Positions 1 to 8,525 of a stretch of DNA of 64,000 nt are shown piece by piece. The notes under the pieces are model-generated. The model was not told where the DNA came from. It saw only the letters and a list, made by a program, of their open reading frames with translations, and searched no databases. Each line of letters starts with the position of its first letter. The stretch's first letter is position 1. The DNA comes from Streptomyces umbrinus (GTDB lineage: Bacteria; Actinomycetota; Actinomycetes; Streptomycetales; Streptomycetaceae). A program made the translations under genes and the position numbers. The stretch spans positions 5,270,001 through 5,334,000 of the forward strand of contig NZ_JAUSZI010000002.1 of the NCBI RefSeq assembly GCF_030817415.1, read 5' to 3'.

Positions 1-1
1 C

Positions 2-787
2 CGCGCCCCGCGCGGCCTGGGCGGCGCCACCGCTCCGCTGCGCGGGCTGGCCGGACTGGCCGGCCTGGTAGTGGTCCTGGAAGTGCTGCCGCACACCGGA
101 CTGGTCTCCGCCGACTACCTCCCGCCCGCTTCGGAGATGGCCAGGGCCCTGTGGCACCTGCTGGCCGAGGACACGTTCTGGACCGCACTCGGTGACACCC
201 TCACCGGCTGGAGTCTGGGCCTCGCCATCGCCGTCGTGGCGGGGGTGGCGGCCGGAATCGTCATCGGCTCCGTTCCCGTGCTGCGGGCGGTCACCGCCTC
301 CACCATCGAGTTCCTGCGGCCGATCCCGTCCGTGGCGCTGATCCCGGTGGCGGTACTGCTCTACGGCACCGAACTGCGCTCGACGCTGCTCCTCGTGGTG
401 TATGCCTCGTTCTGGCAGGTGCTCGTCCAGGTGCTGGCCGGCACGCAGGACGTCGACCCGGTTGCGGACGACACCGCCCGCAGCTATCAACTGGGCAGGT
501 GGGGGCGGGTGCGGTACGTCCTGTGGCCCACCGCACTGCCGTACGTCATGACGGGTGTCCGGCTGGCCTCCACCGTGGCCCTGGTCCTCGCGATCACCGC
601 GGAACTCGTCATCGGCTCGCCCGGTCTGGGCCACGAGATCGCCGTCGCGCAGACCTCCGGTGCCGTGCCGCGGGTCTACGCGCTGGTGCTGGTCACCGGC
701 CTGCTCGGCGTCGCCGTCAACCTGGTGGCGCGGGCGGTCGAGCGGCGGGCGCTGCACTGGCACCAGTCTCTGCGCAGGGAGGGATAG
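2..787 (+). CDS. ABC transporter permease (nitrate/sulfonate/taurine type), 5' end outside window
   Basis: Inner-membrane permease of an importer for a small anion or organic ligand of the SsuC/TauC/NrtB class. The frame is open back to the window edge, so the true start lies upstream; a GTG at position 71 is too far into the first hydrophobic segment to be convincing. Several hydrophobic helices are visible. The cytoplasmic EAA loop that docks on the ATPase lies around bases 465-570, where the residues read DDTARSYQLG and continue into WPTALPYVMTG. The stop is 4 bases before the next permease, so the two are translationally linked. The substrate cannot be told, because no binding protein is visible in the window. 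Confidence 0.9.
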   Translation, partial: RAPRGLGGATAPLRGLAGLAGLVVVLEVLPHTGLVSADYLPPASEMARALWHLLAEDTFWTALGDTLTGWSLGLAIAVVAGVAAGIVIGSVPVLRAVTASTIEFLRPIPSVALIPVAVLLYGTELRSTLLLVVYASFWQVLVQVLAGTQDVDPVADDTARSYQLGRWGRVRYVLWPTALPYVMTGVRLASTVALVLAITAELVIGSPGLGHEIAVAQTSGAVPRVYALVLVTGLLGVAVNLVARAVERRALHWHQSLRREG

Positions 788-791
788 CCCG

Positions 792-1583
792 ATGACTCAC
801 ACGACGGTCCTCGCCGTGGCCCGCCGGGCCTTGCTGATCGCGGGTCTGCCCGCGGTCCTGTTCGCCGTGTGGTGGTTCGCCACCGCCGACAGCACCGATT
901 TCTACCTCCCGCCGCTGTCCACCATCCTGCAGAAGTTCGGAGAGGTCTGGACGGGCGAGCGGCTGGTGTCCGACGTCCTGCCCAGCCTGCTCCGGCTCAC
1001 CGCGGGTTACCTCCTCGCCGTCGTCATCGGCGTCGGGCTGGGCCTGCTGGTCGGTGTGAGCCGTGTCGTACGGGAGGTCCTGGAGCCGGTCCTGGAACTC
1101 TTCCGGGCCATTCCGCCGCCCGTGCTCGTCCCGGTGATCATGCTGTTCGCGGGCATCGGCGACACCATGAAGGTGCTCGTCATCGTCAGCGGCTGCATGT
1201 GGCCGATCCTGCTCAACACGGTCGAGGGCGTCCGCGCGGTCGACGAGGTGCTGAGCGACACCTGCCGGTCCTACGGCATCACCGGCCCTTCCCGGCTGTG
1301 GCATCTGGTGCTGCGCTCGGCCAGCCCGCAGATCGTCACGGGCGCGCGGCAGGCGCTGTCGATAGGGATCATCCTCATGGTCATCAGCGAGATGTTCGCC
1401 GCCAGCAACGGCCTGGGCTTCACCATCGTGCAGTTCCAGCGCTCCTTCGCCATCCCCGAGATGTGGAGCGGCGTACTGCTGCTCGGCCTGCTCGGATTCG
1501 CCATGTCGCTGCTCTTCCGGTTCGCGGAGAGCCGGTTCCTGGCCTGGTACCACGGCCTGCGCCGCGCCCAGCGCAACCCCTGA
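792..1583 (+). CDS. ABC transporter permease, second subunit
   Basis: A 263-residue membrane permease of the same BPD_transp_1 family as the preceding gene; the two probably form a heterodimeric channel. The ATG at 792 lies 4 bases after the upstream stop and follows a GGGA purine stretch. About six hydrophobic segments are visible. The EAA-type loop reads DTCRSYGITG followed by a LWHLVLRSASPQ-like stretch. A well-formed AAGGAG precedes the ATPase gene 13 bases downstream, so all three genes form one operon. Substrate is unassigned; sulfonate, taurine, nitrate or pyrimidine-precursor transporters all share this fold. Confidence 0.92.
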   Translation: MTHTTVLAVARRALLIAGLPAVLFAVWWFATADSTDFYLPPLSTILQKFGEVWTGERLVSDVLPSLLRLTAGYLLAVVIGVGLGLLVGVSRVVREVLEPVLELFRAIPPPVLVPVIMLFAGIGDTMKVLVIVSGCMWPILLNTVEGVRAVDEVLSDTCRSYGITGPSRLWHLVLRSASPQIVTGARQALSIGIILMVISEMFAASNGLGFTIVQFQRSFAIPEMWSGVLLLGLLGFAMSLLFRFAESRFLAWYHGLRRAQRNP

Positions 1584-1596
1584 CAAGGAGACGTCG

Positions 1597-2430
1597 ATGC
1601 TTGACGTACGCAACCTGCAAAAGATCTACACCGGACGAAACCGCAACGTCGAAGCACTGCGGAACCTGACTTTCCATATCGGTGCCGGCGAACTGGTCTG
1701 CATGGTGGGCCCGTCGGGATGCGGCAAGACCACCCTGCTCAAATGCATGGCCGGGCTGCTCACCCCCACCACCGGCGAGGTAAGCCTCGACGGCCGTCCG
1801 GTCGCCGGACCGCCGCCCGGCATGGCGGTCGTCTTCCAGGAGTACGGCCGCTCGCTGTTCGCCTGGATGAACGTGCGCGACAACGTCGCCCTGCCGCTGC
1901 GCCGCAAGAAGCTCGGCAAGGCGCGCGAGCGGGAGTTGGTGGACCACGCCCTGGAGGTGGTCGGCCTCTCCGACGCCCACGAGGCATACCCCTGGCAGCT
2001 CTCGGGAGGCATGCAGCAGCGCGTCGCCATCGCCCGCGCCGTCGCGTACGAGCCGAAGGTGCTGCTCATGGACGAGCCCTTCGCGGCGGTCGACGCGCAG
2101 ACCCGCGCCGAACTGGAGGACCTCATCCGGAAGTTGTGGCGCGAGCTCGGCGTCACCGTCCTGTTCGTCACCCACGACATCGACGAGGCGGTCTACCTCG
2201 GCCAGCGCACCCTCATCCTGTCCAAGTCCCCGACCGTCGTGCAGGAGGACCTCACCATCGACCTCCCCGACGAGCGCGACCAGTTGCACACCCGCTCCAG
2301 CCCTCGCTTCGCCGAACTGCGCGCACACGTCTACGAGCAGATCCAGCGGGCCAAACACCACAACGGCGATACGGAGGCGCCGCCGGACGACAGCAGTCAC
2401 GGCCTCGTCCTGCAGCACACGGAGTCCTAG
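1597..2430 (+). CDS. ABC transporter ATP-binding protein (TauB/SsuB/NrtD class)
   Basis: A 277-residue cytoplasmic ATPase that energises the two upstream permeases. Walker A is GPSGCGKTT at residues 38-46, the Q-loop Gln is near 81, the signature is LSGGMQQR at 135-142, Walker B is VLLMDEP at 155-161 and the switch His (VTHD) is near 193. Length fits the nitrate/sulfonate family. AAGGAG sits 8 bases before the ATG. The gene closes the operon and is followed by about 285 bases without a gene before a divergent-looking regulatory palindrome and the IclR gene. Confidence 0.95.
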   Translation: MLDVRNLQKIYTGRNRNVEALRNLTFHIGAGELVCMVGPSGCGKTTLLKCMAGLLTPTTGEVSLDGRPVAGPPPGMAVVFQEYGRSLFAWMNVRDNVALPLRRKKLGKARERELVDHALEVVGLSDAHEAYPWQLSGGMQQRVAIARAVAYEPKVLLMDEPFAAVDAQTRAELEDLIRKLWRELGVTVLFVTHDIDEAVYLGQRTLILSKSPTVVQEDLTIDLPDERDQLHTRSSPRFAELRAHVYEQIQRAKHHNGDTEAPPDDSSHGLVLQHTES

Positions 2431-2619
2431 CACACCGCCCGGCATGGAGGCCGGAGCCCCGCACCATCACCTCCGAGGCCACGCTCACCACCGAGCACAC
2501 GGAAGGCACCGGGTCAGGGAGCCGCCCGCTGGGAACTTCCTCCCGCCCGGCGGCTCCCCGCGGCCCGGCCGGGGCCCTCGTGACCGCTGTCCCCTCGGCG
2601 CGGTCGCAGCTCCCGCAAC

Positions 2620-2658
2620 GTTCCGGGTCTCGCCGTTGCCGCAACGGCGTGCCGGAAC
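2620..2658. promoter_or_regulatory. nested palindrome upstream of the tandem IclR gene (candidate operator)
   Basis: Two inverted repeats share one centre. The inner pair is GCCGTTGC/GCAACGGC around a single C (2632-2648). The outer pair is GTTCCGG (2620-2626) and CCGGAAC (2652-2658). The site ends 57 bases before the regulator's ATG. IclR proteins bind such palindromes, often for autoregulation, and the inner/outer arrangement suits a protein carrying two DNA-binding domains. Binding is inferred. Confidence 0.5.
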
Positions 2659-2715
2659 CCCGCACCCGCCAGGCATCATTCACCCAAGTGACGAGACAGC
2701 CGCCGCGGAGAGCCC

Positions 2716-4398
2716 ATGACATCGACCCACACAGTGCCGTCCGCCGACCCGGTTTCGGCGCTCGCGCCGCCGGAGGAGGCAGTGACCCCCCTCATGCGCG
2801 GTATCGCCGTGCTGCACGGGCTCACCGACCTCGGAGGGACGGTCGGCCTCAGCGACCTGGGACGGGTCACCGGGCTGGCCCGCTCCACCATCGACCGGGT
2901 CACCGGAACACTCGCGCGCATGGGGTACGTGCGCCTGGACGGCAGCAACGCCGTCCTTGCCCCCCGCCTGATGGAGTTGGGCAACGCCTACCTGGCCGCT
3001 CTGCGCCTTCCCGACCTGCTGAGCGTGCACGCCGAGGGCCTCGCCGACGAACTCGACGAGTCGGTGTCCCTCGCGGTGCCGGACGGTGACGGCATCCGCT
3101 TCATCCATCAGGCGATCCGCCGCCGCGTTCTGTCACTGAGCTTCCGCATCGGCGACCTGCTGCCCGCCGAACGCACCGCCCCCGGCCCGCTGCTGGCAAC
3201 CGAATGGAGCGCGCAGGACTGGGCACGGTGGCGAGAACGTCAGATCACCGACCCCGAGGCCCTCGGCTTCCCGGCGATCCCCCCTCGAACGCTCAGCGTC
3301 GCCGCCAAGGATTTCGAACACAGAGTGGAAGAGGCGCGGGCGCAGGGCTGGGCACTGGACGACCAGCTGATCGAGCCGGGTCTCGTCGCGGCATCCGTTC
3401 CAGTTCGCGCCCCGAACGGCCGGACCGCCTGTGTAGCAAGTGTCGTGAGCCACACCAGCAGGCACAGTGCGGATTCGTTGCGCGAGTGCCTTCTGCCCAG
3501 ACTCCGCACCACGGCGGCCGCCATGGAGCGGGAACTGGCCGACGCCCCGCCTCCCGAACCACCGAGCGCCCCCTCGGGCCTTGCCACATGGACGAGCGCC
3601 TCCAAACAAGAACTGGGCGGGGAGTTCATCGCATCCCTGGCCCGAGGCCTGACCGTCGTCACCGCATTCGGTGAGGGCCGCGCGGAACTGACACTCTCCG
3701 AGGTCGCCCAACGCACTGGCCTGCCTCGCGCGACGGCTCGCCGCGCCCTGATAACCCTGGAGCATCTCGGCCATGTCAGGGGGCAGGGCCGGGCATTCCG
3801 GCTCACTCCACGGGTTCTCGCCCTGGGTTTCCCACCGCTGTCCAAGACGACGCTCACCCGTATCGCGCACCCCCACCTCGCCGAACTCACCCGACAACTG
3901 CAGGACTCGACGTCCCTGTCCGTGCTCACCGGCAGCGACGTGCAGTGCGCGGTCTCGGTCGCCGCGGGCCGCATCATGGACGTCGACATCGCCGTGGGCG
4001 CACGCGTGCCCGCCTACGCGACCTCCACGGGCCGGGTCCTGCTGGCCGATCTCCCGGCAGCCGAGCGTTCCGCTCGGCTGTCCAAAGCGCGGATGGGAGC
4101 ACTGACCCCCCGCACAGTCACCCGGCCCACCGACCTGACGGTGATCCTCGACCGGGTGCGCGAGGAGGGCTACGCCCTGGTCGACGAAGAACTCGAAGCA
4201 GGCCTTCGCTCGATCGCCGTTCCGGTACGTGACCGCAACGGCTGCCTCGTCGCGGCGATCAACGTCAACATGCACAGCAGCCGCCGCTCAGCTGCGGAGT
4301 GCGTCAAGAACATCCTGCCGGAACTGCGCGCCACGGCCGCTCGCATAGAGGCCGACCTGCACGTAACGGGGCGCTTTGTTCAAGTCCCGGCAGCCTGA
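2716..4398 (+). CDS. double-length IclR-family regulator (two IclR units fused)
   Basis: A 560-residue transcription factor, about twice the usual 250-280 residues. The first unit has a winged helix-turn-helix near residues 30-90 (VTGLARSTIDRVTGTLARMG) and an effector-binding domain to about 265. A proline-rich linker follows (PPPEPPSAPSG). The second unit has its own winged helix near 300-375 (AQRTGLPRATARRALITLE) and a second effector domain to the end. Tandem IclR proteins of this length are known in actinomycetes, typically regulating aromatic or organic acid catabolism. It may control the ABC transporter operon upstream; that link is inference from position only. Confidence 0.88.
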   Translation: MTSTHTVPSADPVSALAPPEEAVTPLMRGIAVLHGLTDLGGTVGLSDLGRVTGLARSTIDRVTGTLARMGYVRLDGSNAVLAPRLMELGNAYLAALRLPDLLSVHAEGLADELDESVSLAVPDGDGIRFIHQAIRRRVLSLSFRIGDLLPAERTAPGPLLATEWSAQDWARWRERQITDPEALGFPAIPPRTLSVAAKDFEHRVEEARAQGWALDDQLIEPGLVAASVPVRAPNGRTACVASVVSHTSRHSADSLRECLLPRLRTTAAAMERELADAPPPEPPSAPSGLATWTSASKQELGGEFIASLARGLTVVTAFGEGRAELTLSEVAQRTGLPRATARRALITLEHLGHVRGQGRAFRLTPRVLALGFPPLSKTTLTRIAHPHLAELTRQLQDSTSLSVLTGSDVQCAVSVAAGRIMDVDIAVGARVPAYATSTGRVLLADLPAAERSARLSKARMGALTPRTVTRPTDLTVILDRVREEGYALVDEELEAGLRSIAVPVRDRNGCLVAAINVNMHSSRRSAAECVKNILPELRATAARIEADLHVTGRFVQVPAA

Positions 4399-5123
4399 AC
4401 GACCAGCGTGAACGACAGGGCCGTGTAACCCGGCGGGGAGAGGCGACCGCCTCCGCTGCCTTCGGGTATGGACAGTGTCGTAGCTGCGTGGGTGCTCGAT
4501 GATCGGCCACAGCTCGCTGCGGTACAGGTAACCGGCCAGCGCCTCCCGGTCGCGGCGTCGTAGCCAGGGGCAGACGAAGCGGCTCCGGGATCGGGTGGCA
4601 GCCAGGGCGAAGGGCAAAGGGGAACGTGTCGGCGGGGAGGGTGGCGCCCCGGCCACCGAGGCGCGGATCACTACGGAGCCCGCTCCTTCGATCGAGCACT
4701 GTCCCAGGCACGTCACAGTGCGAACGGACATCACAAGGGACCCCTACCACCCCAAACAAGGGGCGGCTGGTCATGCCAGGCCCCAGAGGGACAGCGCCAA
4801 GTGCTCCCACAAGCTGACGCAGGGAACAGAACGGTTCAACCGCCCTCGGTCCTTGTCCCCTCAACGTCCACCAATCATTCGCTGCAAGCCGCAGAAGCGG
4901 CAGGTCAGAGGCTCTCCGGCTTGCCGTCCCGCTCACCTGCCCCTATACAGATAACCCTCGCTGGCGCGCATCCGCTACGCTGTCCCTGGTCGGACGTTGG
5001 TACGTCGCGTTGTCTGCTCAGGTGACACTGCGGAGAGCGTCGCACCATGTCTGACCAGCGGGCTTGCGCTCCTCGCCGAAGATTCACTTCCTGGATTTTC
5101 TCCAAGGTTTTCCACAAGCCCCC
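4399..5123. other. gene-poor stretch between IclR gene and tRNA-Arg
   Basis: No convincing gene. Open frames on the minus strand (for example 4288-4734) overlap the end of the IclR gene, have no ribosome-binding site and match no family I recognise. The stretch nearest the tRNA (about 4990-5120) is relatively AT-rich and presumably holds the tRNA promoter, but I cannot name exact boxes with confidence. Confidence 0.4.
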
Positions 5124-5196
5124 GCCTTCGTAGCTCAGGGGATAGAGCACCGCTCTCCTAAAGCGGGTGTCGCAGGTTCGAATCCTGCCGGGGGCA
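5124..5196 (+). tRNA. tRNA-Arg (anticodon CCT)
   Basis: A full cloverleaf can be drawn. Acceptor GCCTTCG (5124-5130) pairs with CGGGGGC (5189-5195), using two G-U pairs. The anticodon stem is CCGCT/AGCGG with loop CTCCTAA, giving anticodon CCT at 5157-5159 (reads AGG). The T-arm is GCAGG TTCGAAT CCTGC at 5172-5188 and the discriminator is A5196; CCA is not encoded. Bases 5155-5198 recur exactly or nearly so at five places up to 37.7 kb, so this gene is the integration target for the accessory zone. Confidence 0.95.
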
Positions 5197-5248
5197 CAAC
5201 GCATTGGCGCTCTGACCTGGGGTTTCTCCCCCTGGGTGGCGCTCTGAC

Positions 5249-5278
5249 CGGCCTCGGGCTCCCCGTCCGAGGCCGTTT
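5249..5278 (+). terminator. probable terminator of tRNA-Arg
   Basis: A 9-bp perfect stem, CGGCCTCGG (5249-5257) with CCGAGGCCG (5267-5275), is followed by a short T run. The whole stretch 5205-5285 has a diverged second copy just after the tRNA fragment at 16.4 kb. Confidence 0.6.
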
Positions 5279-5341
5279 GCGTGAGCGGACGGGATGCCAG
5301 TCCCCGCGCTACGAGCCGCCGCCGCATCGGGGCCGACGTGT

Positions 5342-7495
5342 TCAGGGCATGGTGCCGCTCGAGCGGGCGCCGTGACGGCGTGTCCGGTGCGCACGTCTGG
5401 CCAGAGCGCTCTCGTCGATTTGCTCGGTCGTGTCGTAGTTGCGCCAGCCGGTGAGGCATCCTCCCGTGTTGTACGTGGCCGACAGTCCGGGAGGATCCAT
5501 GTGATCTTCGTGTTCCCGGACCAGGTTCTGGGGCAGCGTGACCACTGCTGTGACGCCGTGGGGCGATGAGCTGCGGAGCTGGACGCGGATGTCGTGGCGA
5601 CCGGAGAGCCGGCCGACGACGAACATACCCATGCGCCGCGCCACCGCGACGTCGACGACCGGGGGGTTCAGGAGCCTCTCGTTGGCCTCCGCAAGGTTCT
5701 CGGTGGACATGCCGATGCCGTTGTCCTGGATTTCGACCTTCGCGCCGCCGCCGGACAGCAGCTGGCACGTGACGATCACCTCGGTGTCCGGCGATGAGAA
5801 CGTGGTCGCGTTCTCCAGCAGCTCCGCGATGAGGTGAACGATGTCGTTCACCGCCCGGCCGTCGACGTCCGCGGTGACCAGTCCGCGCAGTTGCACTCGC
5901 TGGTACTGCTCGATCTCACTGATGGATGCTCGGAGGACATCCACGAGCCGGACCGGGGCGCTCCAGCGGCGGCCCGCCTTCTCGCCCGCGAGGACGAGGA
6001 GGTTCTCTCCGTTGCGGCGCATGCGGGTGGCCAGGTGGTCGACCTTGAAGAGGCTGGCGAGCAGGTCTGGGTCCTGTTCGCCGTTCTCCAGACGGTCGAT
6101 CAGCTCCAGTTGTCGTTCCATGAGGCTCTGGCTGCGCTGCGAGAGATTGACGAACATCGTGTTGATGCGGCCTCGCAGTTGCGCCTGCTCGAGTGCCAGC
6201 CGTACGGAGTCGAGATGGACGTCGTCGAATGCACGGGCGACACCGCCGATCTCGTCGGTGGAGTCGATGGCCGTGGGCTCGACCTCGATGGGCTTCAGTT
6301 GCGTGCCGCTGGACTCCCGCAGCAACCGGACCACCTCGGGCAGGCGGTGGTGCACGATATCGAGGGCGGAGGCACGCAGAGTGTGCAGTGGGCCGACGAT
6401 CGACTGCACGAGGACGTGCGTCACAGCGATCACGAGCAGGAGGATCAACAGCTCGATGAGTGAGTTTATGAACAGTGAGCGCTCGGCCTGGCGCTGCTCC
6501 CGCGAGCTCTCGTCCTCGACCGATCCGATGAGCCGCTGCTCGACCCGTCGCATCAGGTCCAGCTTGCTCGTCATGGTGTCGAACCAAACGTCGGCGTCGA
6601 GGCCGGGGCGGCTGGTGCTCCGCAGGGCGAGTGCCTGCTTCTGGAGCGTGTCGGCCTTGTCGACGTCCCTTCCGGTGACCGTGCGTTCGTAGAACTGACG
6701 CTGGTCGGCCGACGCACTGGACAGGAACTGGTCGGTCAATGCCTGTTGCTGCCGGCCAGCGAGGGTCAGGCTCTGGACCTCGTTCGCATCGAACTGTCCC
6801 TCGGCCAGTACGCCGCCGAGGAGTGCGCGTTGCTGAGACGCTTTCTCCGTGGCCTGGGTGAAGGTCTTAAGTGCACCGGCCCTCATGACAAGGGCATGGC
6901 CGGCGATGTCCGGCGCGAGAAGGTCAAGGGCGTCGGTGAGTTCGGTGATCAAGGCCGTGTACGCGCTGACCACGGCCGGCCATCGCATCGTCGCATGGAC
7001 CACCGTGTGGCGCAGTGACGCCACCTTCCGGCCGTAGGCGTCCAGCACCGCCAGCTGGGTGGCCAGGGCGGAGTTCGTCTTGCGGTGGACATGAGCGGCT
7101 TCGCCACGGACCCGGGCCAGCGCCGCGTCTGTCTTCGAGCGCTGCGTGTCGATTCGGCTCGTGTTACCCCTAGGGCCTGCGGCGGCGTAGAGGGCGGTGA
7201 GATCGCGTTCGTCCTCGATCTCCTGCAACAGCTCCGTGCCCTTGTCGACGACACGGACGAGCCTGCGGGCATTGTCGATGTCCCGTGCGTTCTGCACGGC
7301 GGATCCGACCCGCAGACCGCCCAGTACGAGCGCGGTGACGATCGGGATGACCACCACGGCCAGCAGCTGGGTCCGCACGCTCCAGTTGCCCGGGGCGAAC
7401 CGCCCCTGGTTGCTGCCCCGTTGTCCTTGCACCACTTGCCCTCGCACTTTCTCCCCGCCCTTGAACGTGCGCGATTCAGGGGTGCGTCCACGCAT
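5342..7495 (-). CDS. NIT-domain/HAMP sensor with GHKL ATPase domain (nitrate/nitrite-sensor-like)
   Basis: A 717-residue membrane sensor. A first membrane segment near residues 40-63 is followed by an extracytoplasmic helical region of the NIT (nitrate/nitrite sensing) type, a second segment near 345-365 (ELLILLLVIAVTHVLVQ), a HAMP-like linker and a GHKL ATPase domain with N-box ELLENATTFS and G-box DNGIGMS. No classic HisKA phosphoacceptor helix is visible, as in the sensor (CvnA-like) proteins of Streptomyces conservons. The usual CvnB-D partners are not adjacent. It reads towards the tRNA; its last about 40 residues look non-family, so the C-terminus may have been altered at the integration junction. 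Confidence 0.85.
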   Translation of the reverse strand: MRGRTPESRTFKGGEKVRGQVVQGQRGSNQGRFAPGNWSVRTQLLAVVVIPIVTALVLGGLRVGSAVQNARDIDNARRLVRVVDKGTELLQEIEDERDLTALYAAAGPRGNTSRIDTQRSKTDAALARVRGEAAHVHRKTNSALATQLAVLDAYGRKVASLRHTVVHATMRWPAVVSAYTALITELTDALDLLAPDIAGHALVMRAGALKTFTQATEKASQQRALLGGVLAEGQFDANEVQSLTLAGRQQQALTDQFLSSASADQRQFYERTVTGRDVDKADTLQKQALALRSTSRPGLDADVWFDTMTSKLDLMRRVEQRLIGSVEDESSREQRQAERSLFINSLIELLILLLVIAVTHVLVQSIVGPLHTLRASALDIVHHRLPEVVRLLRESSGTQLKPIEVEPTAIDSTDEIGGVARAFDDVHLDSVRLALEQAQLRGRINTMFVNLSQRSQSLMERQLELIDRLENGEQDPDLLASLFKVDHLATRMRRNGENLLVLAGEKAGRRWSAPVRLVDVLRASISEIEQYQRVQLRGLVTADVDGRAVNDIVHLIAELLENATTFSSPDTEVIVTCQLLSGGGAKVEIQDNGIGMSTENLAEANERLLNPPVVDVAVARRMGMFVVGRLSGRHDIRVQLRSSSPHGVTAVVTLPQNLVREHEDHMDPPGLSATYNTGGCLTGWRNYDTTEQIDESALARRAHRTRRHGARSSGTMP

Positions 7496-7804
7496 GCGGA
7501 CGCTCCGCTCATCGCGCGAGTGCGCTTGTCGTGACGTCGATGAATGTCGATGAATGAGGCAATGGCCTCGTGCGTCCTCTGGCAGGTGACTGCGGACGCG
7601 AACTACGCGTCGGCCTCGGAGCTGTTCGAGGCCTCGACCACTTCCTCGGCGGCGGCCGCGGTGGCGATCCGCTCAGTACCGGGTCTCGGCCGTCCGTAGT
7701 CTGCGCCCGGCGGGGTGGGGCCTGGCGTCGACTTCGAGGTCAGCGGTGTCTGGGCCGGCTGCGAGGCCGCTCTCGTCGCCGTGGGCCAACCGAACGAGCA
7801 GGGA
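7496..7804. other. intergenic stretch between sensor gene and dha operon end
   Basis: No supported gene. A minus-strand frame (7603 leftward end) finishes in an acidic run but is only an extension antisense to or overlapping the DhaL end; it has no start signal. The promoter of the sensor gene should lie near 7500-7570. Confidence 0.35.
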
Positions 7805-8458
7805 TTACTGATAACCGCCCGCACACCGCTCGCCCGCAGAGCTGACGTGGGCGAGGGCGGACAGGATGAGCACGGTCGACGCCGCGCCGGGGTCTTCGTG
7901 GCCGATGGTGCGGGCACCGAGATAGCTCGCGCGGCCCTTGCGGGCCTGCATGCCGGCGGTCTGCTTCAGGCCCCACTCGGCGGCGTCGGACGCCGCGCGG
8001 GTGGCCTTGGCCAGGTCGCCGCCAGTGTCGATGACGGCCTGGTAGGCGGTCACGGCCGGGCTGAGGGCGTCGATCATGGTCTTGTCTCCCTCCAGCGCCG
8101 CGCCGATCCGTTGGATGCCGGTGAGCGCGGCTGCCAACGCGGCCCCGAGTTGTGCTGTGGAGACGTCCGGTTCCTGGCCCAGGGTCCGCGCGGCCTGCCG
8201 GAAGCCGGTGCCGTACAGCGGTCCTGAGGCCCCGCCGGTCTTGCTGATCAATGCCCGGCCGACGATGGCGAGCACCGCACCGGGCGTGGACGGATTGGTC
8301 TCTTCCAGCATCGCCGCCGCCGCCTGCAGGCCACGGCGCATGTTGATGCCGTGATCGGCGTCGCCGACAGCGGAGTCGAGGCGGGTCAGACGATCGGCGT
8401 TCTCGGTCACCGATCGGGCGGCCTCGTGGATCCAGGCCCGGAACATGCTTGCGTCCAT
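7805..8458 (-). CDS. dhaL: dihydroxyacetone kinase subunit DhaL (copy 1)
   Basis: ADP-binding subunit of PTS-dependent dihydroxyacetone kinase: it holds ADP as a cofactor, is rephosphorylated by DhaM, and passes the phosphate to DHA bound on DhaK. The family motif GDADHGINMRRG and the ligand loop GGASGPLYGT are present, as is the late GHEDPGA motif. I chose ATG 8458 over the longer frame to 8509 because a GGGAGAGGG ribosome site precedes it and it matches family length (217 residues). It lies 67 bases after dhaK copy 1 and ends the operon. The last nine residues (GERCAGGYQ) are atypical. Confidence 0.93.
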   Translation of the reverse strand: MDASMFRAWIHEAARSVTENADRLTRLDSAVGDADHGINMRRGLQAAAAMLEETNPSTPGAVLAIVGRALISKTGGASGPLYGTGFRQAARTLGQEPDVSTAQLGAALAAALTGIQRIGAALEGDKTMIDALSPAVTAYQAVIDTGGDLAKATRAASDAAEWGLKQTAGMQARKGRASYLGARTIGHEDPGAASTVLILSALAHVSSAGERCAGGYQ

Positions 8459-8525
8459 CGTCGTCCCTCTCCCTCGTACGATCTTGTACGGTCTCGCACG
8501 ATCCGGCATCGATGGCCTCGGCCGC

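Noticed and set aside
4288..4936. Overlapping minus-strand frames after the IclR gene
   Set aside because: No ribosome site, no recognisable domain, partly antisense to the IclR gene.
5118..5196. tRNA start at 5118 using GCCCCCG as the acceptor strand
   Set aside because: It would leave eight bases rather than two before the D-stem. Starting at 5124 gives a normal cloverleaf with two G-U pairs.
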